The notes beneath the pieces were generated by a model. The model made no database searches. It was given only the letters and a program-made list of their open reading frames with translations, and was not told where the DNA came from. The translations under genes were made by a program, and so were the position numbers. 64,000 bases of DNA from Bacteroidales bacterium. GTDB taxonomy: Bacteria > Bacteroidota > Bacteroidia > Bacteroidales > F082. The DNA is taken from contig JANJUV010000019.1 of the NCBI GenBank assembly GCA_024710405.1, positions 186,001 through 250,000 on the forward strand, in the 5' to 3' direction. This document shows positions 19,075-26,999 of the stretch, in pieces; position 1 is the first letter of the stretch; each line of letters begins with the position of its first letter.

Positions 19075-19103
19075 ATCACAAAGCTTTTAACGAACTTTGT
19101 GAT
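19075..19103. promoter_or_regulatory. 9-bp inverted repeat upstream of birA
   Basis: ATCACAAAG (19075-19083) and its perfect complement CTTTGTGAT (19095-19103) flank an 11-bp spacer, 12 bp before the birA ATG. The right arm overlaps GAACTTTG (19092-19099), which is one base from the -7 consensus. It could be an operator or an mRNA hairpin. Confidence 0.45.
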
Positions 19104-19115
19104 CAAATCTCGACT

Positions 19116-19877
19116 ATGAAATGGGATGAAGAGTTTTGCGGATATAGCTGTATCTACATTGATAGTGTTGTGTCTTCAAATGCGCTTGCAGCTGAGCTTA
19201 TTTCGGGCAATACGGCTCCGGACCAGTTTTTTATCCGTGCCGGTTATCAGGAGCAGGGTAAGGGCCAGGGAGGCAACAGCTGGCACAGCGAGGCAAACCA
19301 AAATATTTTGTTCAGCATTGGGCTAAAACCGAAGGGAATTACGCCTGAGAAGCAATTTATTATAACACAGGCTGTTTCGTTAGGGATACTTTCTGTGCTT
19401 CGAAATGTGGTTGCCCCCGAAAGACTAAAGATCAAGTGGCCCAATGATATCTATATTGATAACTGTAAACTTTCAGGAATGCTGATTTCGAACATTATTT
19501 CTGGAAGTGAACTACAATGGACTATAATTGGTGTGGGCCTGAATGTGAACCAAACTCATTTTCCTGACAGTATTCCTGCACCGGTTTCACTCACACAGAT
19601 TACGGGTAAGATTCATGACACAAATGTTTTATCTCGTCAATTACTATGTGCCATTGATCAGAAATTGAAGTATCCGATTGATCCGATGTTGAGAAAACAA
19701 CTCGAAGTAGAATACCATAAATGCCTGTATAAACTAAATTGCTGGAACGAATTCAAGGTTTCAGGCGAGCGTGTTCGTGCGTGTATTCGTGGTGTGGCTG
19801 AATATGGCCGGCTTGAACTGGAGAAAGAGAACGGGGAAACAATAAATGTCGGCTTTGGCGAGCTCGTATTCTTATGA
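19116..19877 (+). CDS. birA: Biotin--[acetyl-CoA-carboxylase] ligase, no DNA-binding domain
   Basis: A 253-residue biotin protein ligase that activates biotin with ATP and attaches it to the carboxyl-carrier protein. The nucleotide and biotin loop reads QEQGKGQGGNSWHSE (residues about 46-60), followed by LKIKWPNDIYI and KLSGMLIS, both standard. A small SH3-like C-terminal domain follows. The N-terminal winged-helix of E. coli BirA is missing, so this enzyme should not act as a repressor itself. It is divergent from rsfS and convergent with the SRPBCC gene, with 9 bp between stops. Confidence 0.93.
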   Translation: MKWDEEFCGYSCIYIDSVVSSNALAAELISGNTAPDQFFIRAGYQEQGKGQGGNSWHSEANQNILFSIGLKPKGITPEKQFIITQAVSLGILSVLRNVVAPERLKIKWPNDIYIDNCKLSGMLISNIISGSELQWTIIGVGLNVNQTHFPDSIPAPVSLTQITGKIHDTNVLSRQLLCAIDQKLKYPIDPMLRKQLEVEYHKCLYKLNCWNEFKVSGERVRACIRGVAEYGRLELEKENGETINVGFGELVFL

Positions 19878-19886
19878 TGGCAATAA

Positions 19887-20282
19887 TCAGAAAGTAGTCT
19901 GGGCAAGTTTCTTTGCCATTATCTGCACCAGATTGAGCAATGGCCTCCTGGCCATCATGGCCATCATGGGGTTAAGGTCAGCATCAATGAAGAACACTAC
20001 CTGGGATTCTGTTCCGGCTTCCTCAATGCGTACAGCGAGTGTAAATGGAAAAGGTGTTCGCCCTTTAGGTGTCATGCTGAAAAAAGAGTCTGGCCGGTTG
20101 TCTTTAACTTCAAGTTCAAGATCAGTCATTCCCTGAATGGTAAAAGAGCAGCCGTTGGATGTTGCTTTCCAGTTGATTACCTGATCCGGCATTAAAATGC
20201 CCAGATTTGCCGGGTTGCTTACAAAGGCAAAAACTTCTGCAGGCTTATGGTTTAGTCGGATGTTGTCGCTTTCAAGAATCAT
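19887..20282 (-). CDS. SRPBCC (START/polyketide-cyclase-fold) protein
   Basis: A 131-residue single-domain protein of the SRPBCC helix-grip fold, visible from the opening LNHKPAEVFAFVSNPANLGILMP, a central beta-sheet run and the long C-terminal helix (RRPLLNLVQIMAKKLAQ). Such proteins bind small hydrophobic ligands, but no ligand can be named. It starts 5 bp after the pyrE stop and so is probably in the same transcript. Confidence 0.8.
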   Translation of the reverse strand: MILESDNIRLNHKPAEVFAFVSNPANLGILMPDQVINWKATSNGCSFTIQGMTDLELEVKDNRPDSFFSMTPKGRTPFPFTLAVRIEEAGTESQVVFFIDADLNPMMAMMARRPLLNLVQIMAKKLAQTTF

Positions 20283-20287
20283 AAGTG

Positions 20288-20941
20288 TCAGCGGGAGTGT
20301 TTGTCAGACCATTCCTGAGGATTGATCCTCCACAACATAAGCGATTTCAAATCCTTGTCAGAGATGTAGTTTTCATCAATTGCCTTTTTTAGCAGGGTTT
20401 CAAAATCAGTAAGGGTAGTTAATTCGCAATTGGCTTTCTCGAAGTTCTGCTCTGCGATATCGAGGCCATAAGTGAAAATGGCTAACATGCCTTTAACCGT
20501 TGCAGAAGCTTCACGAAGAGCATCAACGGAGAGGAGGCTGCTTTTTCCGGTCGAAACCAAATCTTCGATCACAACCACTGCCTGCCCTGCTTCAACCACA
20601 CCTTCAATCTGATTGCTCATGCCATGCGTCTTTTTTTCTGTTCTTACGTAGGCAAAGGGGAGCCCCAATTCCTGAGCTACCAGCACTCCTGGGGCAATGC
20701 CGCCCGTTGCCACACCAGCAATCAAATCAGGCTTATCATATTTTTCCGAAATAATCTTTGCAAACTCTTGTCGGATAAATGTTCTGAGCTTTGGATAAGA
20801 TAAAATAATCCGATTATCGCAATAAACCGGACTTTTCAATCCGGAGGCCCAGGTAAAAGGATGTGCTGGATTAAGTTTAATTGCTTTAATTTGTAGCAAA
20901 TGTCCGGCAACGGTCAATGCAGATTCTTCAGTAATAATCAT
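20288..20941 (-). CDS. pyrE: Orotate phosphoribosyltransferase
   Basis: A 217-residue type I phosphoribosyltransferase that makes orotidine 5'-phosphate from orotate and PRPP in pyrimidine synthesis. The PRPP motif is VVVIEDLVSTGKSSL, and the catalytic loop with KKTHGMSNQIEG and the early SGLKSPVYCDNR are family hallmarks. Its ATG (complement of 20939-20941) sits in a CATG palindrome, so an ATG also reads out on the opposite strand. The -7 element TACATTTG ends 4 nt before the ATG and lies inside the N-terminal coding part of the divergent NUDIX gene. Confidence 0.95.
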   Translation of the reverse strand: MIITEESALTVAGHLLQIKAIKLNPAHPFTWASGLKSPVYCDNRIILSYPKLRTFIRQEFAKIISEKYDKPDLIAGVATGGIAPGVLVAQELGLPFAYVRTEKKTHGMSNQIEGVVEAGQAVVVIEDLVSTGKSSLLSVDALREASATVKGMLAIFTYGLDIAEQNFEKANCELTTLTDFETLLKKAIDENYISDKDLKSLMLWRINPQEWSDKHSR

Positions 20942-20945
20942 GGTG

Positions 20946-20953
20946 CAAATGTA
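20946..20953 (-). promoter_or_regulatory. -7 promoter element of pyrE, inside the NUDIX gene start
   Basis: TACATTTG on the minus strand ends 4 nt before the pyrE ATG, so pyrE mRNA should be leaderless. The element overlaps the likely NUDIX start codon at 20949. Confidence 0.55.
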
Positions 20954-21578
20954 TAAAGTATTTTATGGCAACCGATGTATCAGCCTTAGGGGATTTATTA
21001 ACAGTAATGATTTTTTTTCCAATGATGTTCTGATTAAATTTAAAGATTTTGAGCAGTTTCGTACGGATTTGTTTCACAATCTTGCACAGAACAGGCGAGA
21101 CCTGGTTGTTGTTTCAAACGAAAATAGTGAAGTTTTGCTGGAGCATTTTTCGTCTTGTTTTATATATGAGAAAGCAGCTGGTGGATTGGTGCGCAATAAA
21201 CTTGGAGAATGGCTTTTTATTTATCGTAACGGACATTGGGATCTTCCAAAAGGCCACATCGAAAAGCATGAACAGACAAGCATTTGTGCCCTTCGCGAAG
21301 TAGAAGAGGAAACATCAGTCACAGATTTGGTATTGCTCGGAGAATTGATTAAAACCTACCACATTTATCAGGCCGAACAAAAGTGGATAATGAAGGAAAC
21401 CTCATGGTTCGCAATGCTTTGTCAGGAAGATGACAGACCACGGACGATCCCTCAGATTTCTGAAGGAATTCAATCAGCTGATTGGGTGCCGCCCGAGTCA
21501 TTGCCTTTGATTCTCGGACTTTCATTCAGGTCGATTAAAGATGAGTTAGGTCCTATTATGCTTGAAAACAACATTTAA
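20949..21578 (+). CDS. NUDIX hydrolase
   Basis: A 209-residue protein with a NUDIX box in the middle: GHIEKHEQTSICALREVEEETSV fits GX5EX7REUXEEXGU except for Ser in place of the last Gly. About 75 residues precede the domain and do not match anything I recognise. The substrate (a nucleoside diphosphate linked to X) is not predictable. I prefer the ATG at 20949 (MYKVFYGNRC); an in-frame ATG at 20940 exists and overlaps the pyrE start on the other strand. It is convergent with ppk1, 27 bp apart. Confidence 0.85.
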   Translation: MYKVFYGNRCISLRGFINSNDFFSNDVLIKFKDFEQFRTDLFHNLAQNRRDLVVVSNENSEVLLEHFSSCFIYEKAAGGLVRNKLGEWLFIYRNGHWDLPKGHIEKHEQTSICALREVEEETSVTDLVLLGELIKTYHIYQAEQKWIMKETSWFAMLCQEDDRPRTIPQISEGIQSADWVPPESLPLILGLSFRSIKDELGPIMLENNI

Positions 21579-21605
21579 GTTATTTGATTCCAGTTATTTA
21601 TATGG

Positions 21606-23687
21606 TTAGAAGTATTGTTGTTTAAGTTGTTGTTCAACCTTCTCAGCAAAATATGCATAAATCTGCTCCTGAGAGCGAACCGGTGCTTTACCATCGCGGT
21701 AATATTTATTTGTTTCTCGATCGTTAATCAGTCGCGACTTACAATTGTCCGAAAGTTGGAACTTGATAATATCCATTATTTCCTGCTGTAGTGAAGGGTC
21801 ATTGATCATATTGGCAACTTCGAAACGATGATCGAGGTTCCTTACCATCCAGTCGGCAGAGGTCATATAGTATTTGTGTACGCCGCCATTGGCAAAAACC
21901 AGAAGTCTGCTGTGTTCGAGGTAACGATCGACAATACTGCGAACCCTGATGTTTTCGCTTAATCCTTTAACACCGGGTACAAGTACACAAATCCCTCTGC
22001 ATAGTATATCAATCTGCACGCCGGCCTGACTTGCCTGATAGAGTCTTCTGACCATTCCTTCATCAACTAAATTGTTGATTTTAATGATGATCCAAGCCTC
22101 TTTGCCTACTTTTGCGTTTTTTATTTCGTTGTTGATTTGTTTAATGAAGTGGGTTCGCATCGAATATGGTGACACAATTAATTTGCGAAACACAGGGGGG
22201 CTGTAGGGCATTTCAAAAAGCTGAAACATCTGATCTACTTCTATTCCAGTGCGTTCATCACAGGTGAGCAAGCTGGTGTCCGAATACACCTTTGCTGTGG
22301 ATTCGTTGAAATTACCCGTGCTGATATTAGAATAGTAAACGTTTTTGCCGGATTCTTTTCGCCTGATTAATAAAAGCTTGCTGTGCACCTTGAAACCCGG
22401 TATGCTTTTGATGATTTTTACACCTTCTTCTCTGAGTTTTTCTGACCACATTATGTTGGCTTGCTCATCAAAACGTGCCTGAAGTTCGAGGAATACTGTT
22501 ACCGACTTTCCGTTTCGGGCAGCATTGATCAATGCATTGATAACGTTGGAGTTGCTTGCCGTACGGTATAATGTCATTTTTATAGAGCGCACTTGCGGGT
22601 CAATTGAAGCCTCTCTCAATAAGTCTATGATATGCGTAAATGTTTGATACGGGAAATGGAGCAAGAGGTCTTTTTGTCTGATAACACTCAGAATACTCTT
22701 ATTCAGCGGGAGGTCGGGATGTCGTTGCGGTGGTTGGGGAATATGATAGAGTTGTTTATCTCCTATTCCCGGAAAACCCATAAAATCTCTGAAATTGTGG
22801 TATCTGCCACCTCCTCTTAATGCATCATCCCTGTTGATTTTAAATTTTTTTAACAAAAGGTTGAGAAGGATGTCAGGCATGGTTTTGTCGTAAACAAAAC
22901 GAACAGGGACACCTCGTTTGCGTTGTTTGAGGCTTTCCGACATGATTTCGATGAAGCTTTTCGAAACGTCGTTGTCGATATCCATCTCAGCGTCTCGGGT
23001 GAACTTCATGGCATATGCCTCAAAAATATCATAGCCAAAGGGAAGGAAAATGTCGCCCAGATTGAACCGGATCACGTCATCGAGCAACAGAACATGATAG
23101 TTTTCGTCTATCCTGGGCAGAATCAGAAATCTGGAAACAACACTGGTTGGAACCTTTATGAGTGCATAATCGCTCACATGCGGATTATTCTGTTGTTTTA
23201 AAACAACAGCAAGGTAGATTGAGTTATCTTTCAGGCTGTAAGGGTCTTTCAGTTCACTAAGCATTATAGGGAACAAGTTAGGATGAACCTTTTCTCTGAA
23301 ATACTCTTTGACAAAAGTGCCCTGAACAGCAGACATCTCCTCAAGTCCGATAATACGGATTCCTGAGTCACGCAACTCCTGAACAATTTTAAAATATGTT
23401 TCAGTGAATATGCTTTCCTGCTCTTCTACCAGTTTTCTGACTTCTTTCAGAACTTTAGCCGGGTCGTAACTCAGTCCTTCACTTTTTTCCTTCCCAAATG
23501 CTTTAAGTCTTCTCAGAGTAGCCACTCTGACCCGGAAAAATTCATCCCGGTTGTTTGAAAAAATACCAAGGAATCGCAGGCGTTCGATAAGAGGGTTAGC
23601 CGGATCGATAGCTTCCTGAAGCACACGGGCATTGAACTGTAGCCAGCTGATTTCACGCTGGATAGATTTGGGTCTTTTAGTAGGCAT
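21606..23687 (-). CDS. ppk1: Polyphosphate kinase 1
   Basis: A 693-residue PPK1 that makes polyphosphate from ATP through a phosphohistidine. The N-terminal domain opens with REISWLQFNARVLQEA; the head domain has NNRDEFFRVRVA. Two phospholipase-D-like catalytic domains follow, with HSKLLLIRRK carrying the autophosphorylated His and TGNFNESTAKVYSD behind it. I use the ATG at 23687; a longer frame of 47 extra codons would reach into the 3' end of sixA. It lies 20 bp after sixA in the same direction, so the two are likely co-transcribed. Confidence 0.95.
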   Translation of the reverse strand: MPTKRPKSIQREISWLQFNARVLQEAIDPANPLIERLRFLGIFSNNRDEFFRVRVATLRRLKAFGKEKSEGLSYDPAKVLKEVRKLVEEQESIFTETYFKIVQELRDSGIRIIGLEEMSAVQGTFVKEYFREKVHPNLFPIMLSELKDPYSLKDNSIYLAVVLKQQNNPHVSDYALIKVPTSVVSRFLILPRIDENYHVLLLDDVIRFNLGDIFLPFGYDIFEAYAMKFTRDAEMDIDNDVSKSFIEIMSESLKQRKRGVPVRFVYDKTMPDILLNLLLKKFKINRDDALRGGGRYHNFRDFMGFPGIGDKQLYHIPQPPQRHPDLPLNKSILSVIRQKDLLLHFPYQTFTHIIDLLREASIDPQVRSIKMTLYRTASNSNVINALINAARNGKSVTVFLELQARFDEQANIMWSEKLREEGVKIIKSIPGFKVHSKLLLIRRKESGKNVYYSNISTGNFNESTAKVYSDTSLLTCDERTGIEVDQMFQLFEMPYSPPVFRKLIVSPYSMRTHFIKQINNEIKNAKVGKEAWIIIKINNLVDEGMVRRLYQASQAGVQIDILCRGICVLVPGVKGLSENIRVRSIVDRYLEHSRLLVFANGGVHKYYMTSADWMVRNLDHRFEVANMINDPSLQQEIMDIIKFQLSDNCKSRLINDRETNKYYRDGKAPVRSQEQIYAYFAEKVEQQLKQQYF

Positions 23688-23707
23688 ACAATTGGATGTT
23701 ACAATGT

Positions 23708-24208
23708 TCAGTCGGCTTTCAGAAGTTTGGGAAATACCACAAACTCCACGGTGACAGGAGCTGTTCGGATTTTTTCCCATCTGTCGGTATCGAAGGTAAG
23801 GCATACCACACCGGAAGTGGGCAGCCAATCAATGGGTGGTTGCAGAAAATGATTGACAAAATTGGTGAGCGTTGGATTGTGTCCGACCATCATAAGGGTT
23901 GTATAGTCATCGGACAGATCCATAAACTGATCAAACAACAGATGACTGTCGGCATGATAGAGGCTGGGATCGAGCTTAATTTCAGAAGTGGGATAGCCTA
24001 ATGCCTTGGCGATATAGCGCGCTGTTTCACGTGACCGTATTGCTGAACTGCTGATAACAAAGTCAGGAACAATGTTTTTACTTTGCAAAAACTCAATTAT
24101 TTTTCTGGTCCTTTTCTTTCCCTTTTCGAGCAAGGGCCGCTCATGGTCGGGCAACTCCGGATATTCCCAGGAGGATTTTGCATGACGAACGATCAGCAGG
24201 GTTTTCAT
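23708..24208 (-). CDS. sixA: SixA-like phosphohistidine phosphatase
   Basis: A 166-residue histidine-phosphatase-superfamily protein. The catalytic RHG motif appears as LLIVRHAKSSW at residues about 4-14, and the second His in MMVGHNPTLTNFV. The short form without extra domains, and ERPLLEKGKKRTRKI, fit the SixA group, which in E. coli removes phosphate from a phosphohistidine. It precedes ppk1 by 20 bp, an arrangement that joins two phosphohistidine-related enzymes. The start is the ATG at 24208; a -7 element lies at 24222-24229. Confidence 0.85.
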   Translation of the reverse strand: MKTLLIVRHAKSSWEYPELPDHERPLLEKGKKRTRKIIEFLQSKNIVPDFVISSSAIRSRETARYIAKALGYPTSEIKLDPSLYHADSHLLFDQFMDLSDDYTTLMMVGHNPTLTNFVNHFLQPPIDWLPTSGVVCLTFDTDRWEKIRTAPVTVEFVVFPKLLKAD

Positions 24209-24221
24209 AAAAACGATATTA

Positions 24222-24229
24222 CAAAAGTA
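24222..24229 (-). promoter_or_regulatory. -7 promoter element of sixA-ppk1
   Basis: TACTTTTG on the minus strand ends 13 nt before the sixA ATG at 24208, which excludes the longer open frame. Confidence 0.5.
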
Positions 24230-24448
24230 ACTTTGAGTCTGTAAAATTACACAAGTCATTGATGATTTGCACATTGTAATTGATTAACAAATTGTAAATT
24301 TCACCCGATGTAACCATATTGCGAACCATGTAGTTAACACATTCCGATATAATTCGCAGATTTATAAATATATACAAAGTGTTTCTTTGTTAACATTTTA
24401 CTAACGATAATCTAAAGTAATTTTCTCATTCCGGCAATATAGCAGGTT

Positions 24449-24456
24449 TATTTTTG
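24449..24456 (+). promoter_or_regulatory. -7 promoter element of the small membrane-anchored gene
   Basis: TATTTTTG overlaps the TTG at 24454, so that TTG cannot be the start; the ATG at 24493 gives a leader of about 32 nt. Confidence 0.45.
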
Positions 24457-24492
24457 GCAAAAAAAGTGGCCAGGGTGATCATTGTAAAGCCA

Positions 24493-24888
24493 ATGTATGT
24501 TTTATTAATCAACACGGTGGTGCTGTTTTCGGCCGGACTTATTACACTTCTGCCTGTGCCGGATTTCAACCGCACATACAGAAACTTTCAGCTTACAGGC
24601 ATCGAAGTTCTTCAGAATGGAAAAACCGTTCAGTTGTTTAATCTTCAGTATGATAACCTTGTTTTTAAGGTGCAATCCGGAGACGGAGTCTGCCATTTAA
24701 GGCCTGCACGTCATACAAAGATATCGGATTTGCCCCTACAGATTCCTGAACTGATAGATGATGATTTTGTGGTTTTGCATCGGGAAGCCTTTTCCGATGA
24801 AATCGTGGTGCAATCAGCAGGCATGAACGACTCTGGTCTCATTATTCGTTGCTTTTTTGCCAAAAAGAAGCTGATGCAATCTCATTAA
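24493..24888 (+). CDS. Unknown protein with N-terminal membrane anchor
   Basis: I do not recognise this 131-residue protein. It begins with a hydrophobic segment (YVLLINTVVLFSAGLITLLPV) that is a membrane anchor or an uncleaved signal, followed by about 105 residues rich in alternating hydrophobic residues, so probably beta-structured (NFQLTGIEVLQNGKTVQLFN, then FVVLHREAFSDEIVVQSAG). It ends in a basic, positively charged tail with two short aromatic residues. The gene stands between sixA-ppk1 (divergent) and coaD (94 bp downstream). Coding potential is supported by the promoter and codon use like its neighbours. Confidence 0.6.
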   Translation: MYVLLINTVVLFSAGLITLLPVPDFNRTYRNFQLTGIEVLQNGKTVQLFNLQYDNLVFKVQSGDGVCHLRPARHTKISDLPLQIPELIDDDFVVLHREAFSDEIVVQSAGMNDSGLIIRCFFAKKKLMQSH

Positions 24889-24956
24889 AACTATGCTGTT
24901 TTTTCCGTTACATCATCTACTGGTTTGACAAAAGTCGGTTATTGTGCAATCAGAAT

Positions 24957-24964
24957 TATCTTTG
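24957..24964 (+). promoter_or_regulatory. -7 promoter element of coaD
   Basis: TATCTTTG ends 18 nt before the coaD ATG at 24983, supporting that start over a longer frame. Confidence 0.5.
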
Positions 24965-24982
24965 CGGGAAATTCATTCCCAT

Positions 24983-25450
24983 ATGAAAAGAGTTGCCGTG
25001 TTTCCGGGTTCGTTCGATCCGCTTACGAGAGGCCATCAATCGCTTGTGCTTAGATCGTTGCCTTTGTTTGACGAAATTGTCGTTGCCGTTGGGGTAAATG
25101 CCCTGAAGCAGTATTTTTTTTCCGTAGAAAAACGAATGGAGTGGATCAGGAGTATCTTCTCATCTTTTCCACAGATCAGCGTTGCCAGTTATGAAGGCTT
25201 AACCGTTGATTTCTGCCGTTCCGTGGGTGCCCGGTACATATTGCGGGGCTTGCGGACATCTGCCGACTTTGAGTTTGAGCGGGGAATAGGTCAGGTAAAC
25301 AAAATGATGCACCCGGATATCGAGACAGTATTTTTACTTAGCCTTCCTGAACATTCTTCGATAACTTCGTCCATCATCAGGGATCTGATCAGAAACGGGG
25401 GCGATGTCAGTCGGTTTGTTCCCGAGGGATTGGACGTGACAATAAGATGA
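24983..25450 (+). CDS. coaD: Pantetheine-phosphate adenylyltransferase
   Basis: A 155-residue nucleotidyltransferase that makes dephospho-CoA from 4'-phosphopantetheine and ATP, the penultimate step of CoA synthesis. The opening VAVFPGSFDPLTRGHQSL holds the T/HxGH motif (TRGH), and ITSSIIRDL is the ISSTxxR-type second motif. YILRGLRTSADFEFERG is the pantetheine-binding segment. The length is standard when the ATG at 24983 is used. The TlpA-like gene follows 35 bp downstream and is probably co-transcribed. Confidence 0.95.
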   Translation: MKRVAVFPGSFDPLTRGHQSLVLRSLPLFDEIVVAVGVNALKQYFFSVEKRMEWIRSIFSSFPQISVASYEGLTVDFCRSVGARYILRGLRTSADFEFERGIGQVNKMMHPDIETVFLLSLPEHSSITSSIIRDLIRNGGDVSRFVPEGLDVTIR

Positions 25451-25485
25451 CACCATAGAGCGTTCAAAACTAAAAAACAGCTTCC

Positions 25486-26877
25486 ATGTTGCGTTTGTGG
25501 ATTTTTTTATACGCATTTCTTATAATAGTTAACGCCAGTGCTCAAGATGTTACAATCAGCGGTAAGGCAAACCAGCCGGGATTGCTGATTCGCTTGATCA
25601 TAACCGAGGACCTCGTTTCGGACGCACAACAGCTGGTTGCACATGCAAGAACCGATTTCAGAGGACGTTTCGAGCTGAAGGTCAGTCTTGAACATCCTTC
25701 ACTGGTTACTTTGGCAGCCGGACCTGACAAAGCCGAGATATTGCTGGTACCGGGCTGCACTTATAATCTATTGCTTGATGACAAGCCTGACTTTGAACTG
25801 CAGTCCTATTATGAGCGCGAACCACTCAGATTTGAGTTGGTCTCGGCAAATGATAAGGGCGCACATGATCAACTGCAAACCGTAAACCTGATCATCAACA
25901 CATTTATCCTGCAGCACTTTAACGACCTGTATAAAAAACGCAGAACCGCACTAATTGACACCCTTCAACATGTGCTTAAACAGCGAATTCCAACATTTGC
26001 ACATACTTATGTTGCCGATTACACCAGATACAAGATTGCTTCGCTCGAGCTGGCTTTGCGTCAACTGAGTACAGAGGCAGCCATTGAAAAATACCTGAAG
26101 AAATCAATAGTGCTGTATGATAATGTTGAATACATGGAGCTTTTTCAACAGGTTTTCAATTCCTATATATTGAGCAACCGCTACTGGAATCATGACGATA
26201 TCAAACAAAATCTTTCTGCCGGTTTTCGATCAATGAAGGATTTGCTGAGTAAAGATCCTGCACTGGCTGCTGATGACAGATTGCTTGAATTGGTATTGCT
26301 GGCAAATCTGAACGAAATATATTTCAACCGTTCGTTTAACCAAGAGCACATCAGGCAGGTATTGAATAAGGCATCCATGGAATCTGATTATAGTGAACAC
26401 CAATTGATTGCATCAGGAGTCTTAAAGGTTAACGGACACCTTTCGTTTGGATCAGAGGCCCCTGAATTTGAATTGGCTGATGCAAACGGTAGAATTTATT
26501 TGTCAAAAAATGTTTCAGATACAGACAACATTACTATATTGAATTTTGTAAGAAAAGATTGTCAGCCATGTCGCGCTGCGTTTGATGATCTGCAGGAACT
26601 TTCAACACAATTTGGGAGTAAAATTCAAATTATTACGATATCGACAGGATCAGGATTTCATGAAACAAGAAAATACTTCGAAGAAAACAGATATCAGTGG
26701 GTTTTGCTAAATCTTTCAGATCAATGGCAGGTGCTTGAAGATTATAATGTTAAGTCGTTTCCTGAGTTTGTCATTTTGCTGCCGGGCAATAAGTCGGGTA
26801 TGGCTCCGGCCCCGTCGCCCGATCAGGGTCTTGAAGCACATGTCAGGCGTCTGATGCGTTTGTCGGGCATTAACTGA
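25486..26877 (+). CDS. TlpA-like thioredoxin-domain envelope protein
   Basis: A 463-residue exported protein. A signal peptide (WIFLYAFLIIVNASA) precedes a beta-rich DUF4369-like domain (residues about 20-110), a helical middle region (about 120-310), and a C-terminal thioredoxin-fold domain with the redox site CQPC at residues 359-362. The cis-Pro lies in KSFPEFVIL. Proteins of this layout are common in the Bacteroidota periplasm and are thought to be thiol-disulfide reductases or isomerases. The partner protein is unknown. Confidence 0.85.
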   Translation: MLRLWIFLYAFLIIVNASAQDVTISGKANQPGLLIRLIITEDLVSDAQQLVAHARTDFRGRFELKVSLEHPSLVTLAAGPDKAEILLVPGCTYNLLLDDKPDFELQSYYEREPLRFELVSANDKGAHDQLQTVNLIINTFILQHFNDLYKKRRTALIDTLQHVLKQRIPTFAHTYVADYTRYKIASLELALRQLSTEAAIEKYLKKSIVLYDNVEYMELFQQVFNSYILSNRYWNHDDIKQNLSAGFRSMKDLLSKDPALAADDRLLELVLLANLNEIYFNRSFNQEHIRQVLNKASMESDYSEHQLIASGVLKVNGHLSFGSEAPEFELADANGRIYLSKNVSDTDNITILNFVRKDCQPCRAAFDDLQELSTQFGSKIQIITISTGSGFHETRKYFEENRYQWVLLNLSDQWQVLEDYNVKSFPEFVILLPGNKSGMAPAPSPDQGLEAHVRRLMRLSGIN

Positions 26878-26901
26878 AGCACAGGCCTGATCATAAATCA
26901 T

Positions 26902-26909
26902 TACTTTTG
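26902..26909 (+). promoter_or_regulatory. Possible -7 promoter element of secA
   Basis: TACTTTTG matches TAnnTTTG and would give secA a leader of about 86 nt. No -33 element is obvious. Confidence 0.35.
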
Positions 26910-26999
26910 CAGCAGTGAATCCATGGGTGTGCATGAATAAATTGCATGTTAAGCCCGAAAAGGAATGATATTTGATCAAAATGAAGAAATTACACCTAT

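Noticed and set aside
18937-19119. Short open frame of 60 codons upstream of birA
   Set aside because: Aromatic-rich, no recognisable start signal, and it covers the birA control region with the inverted repeat.
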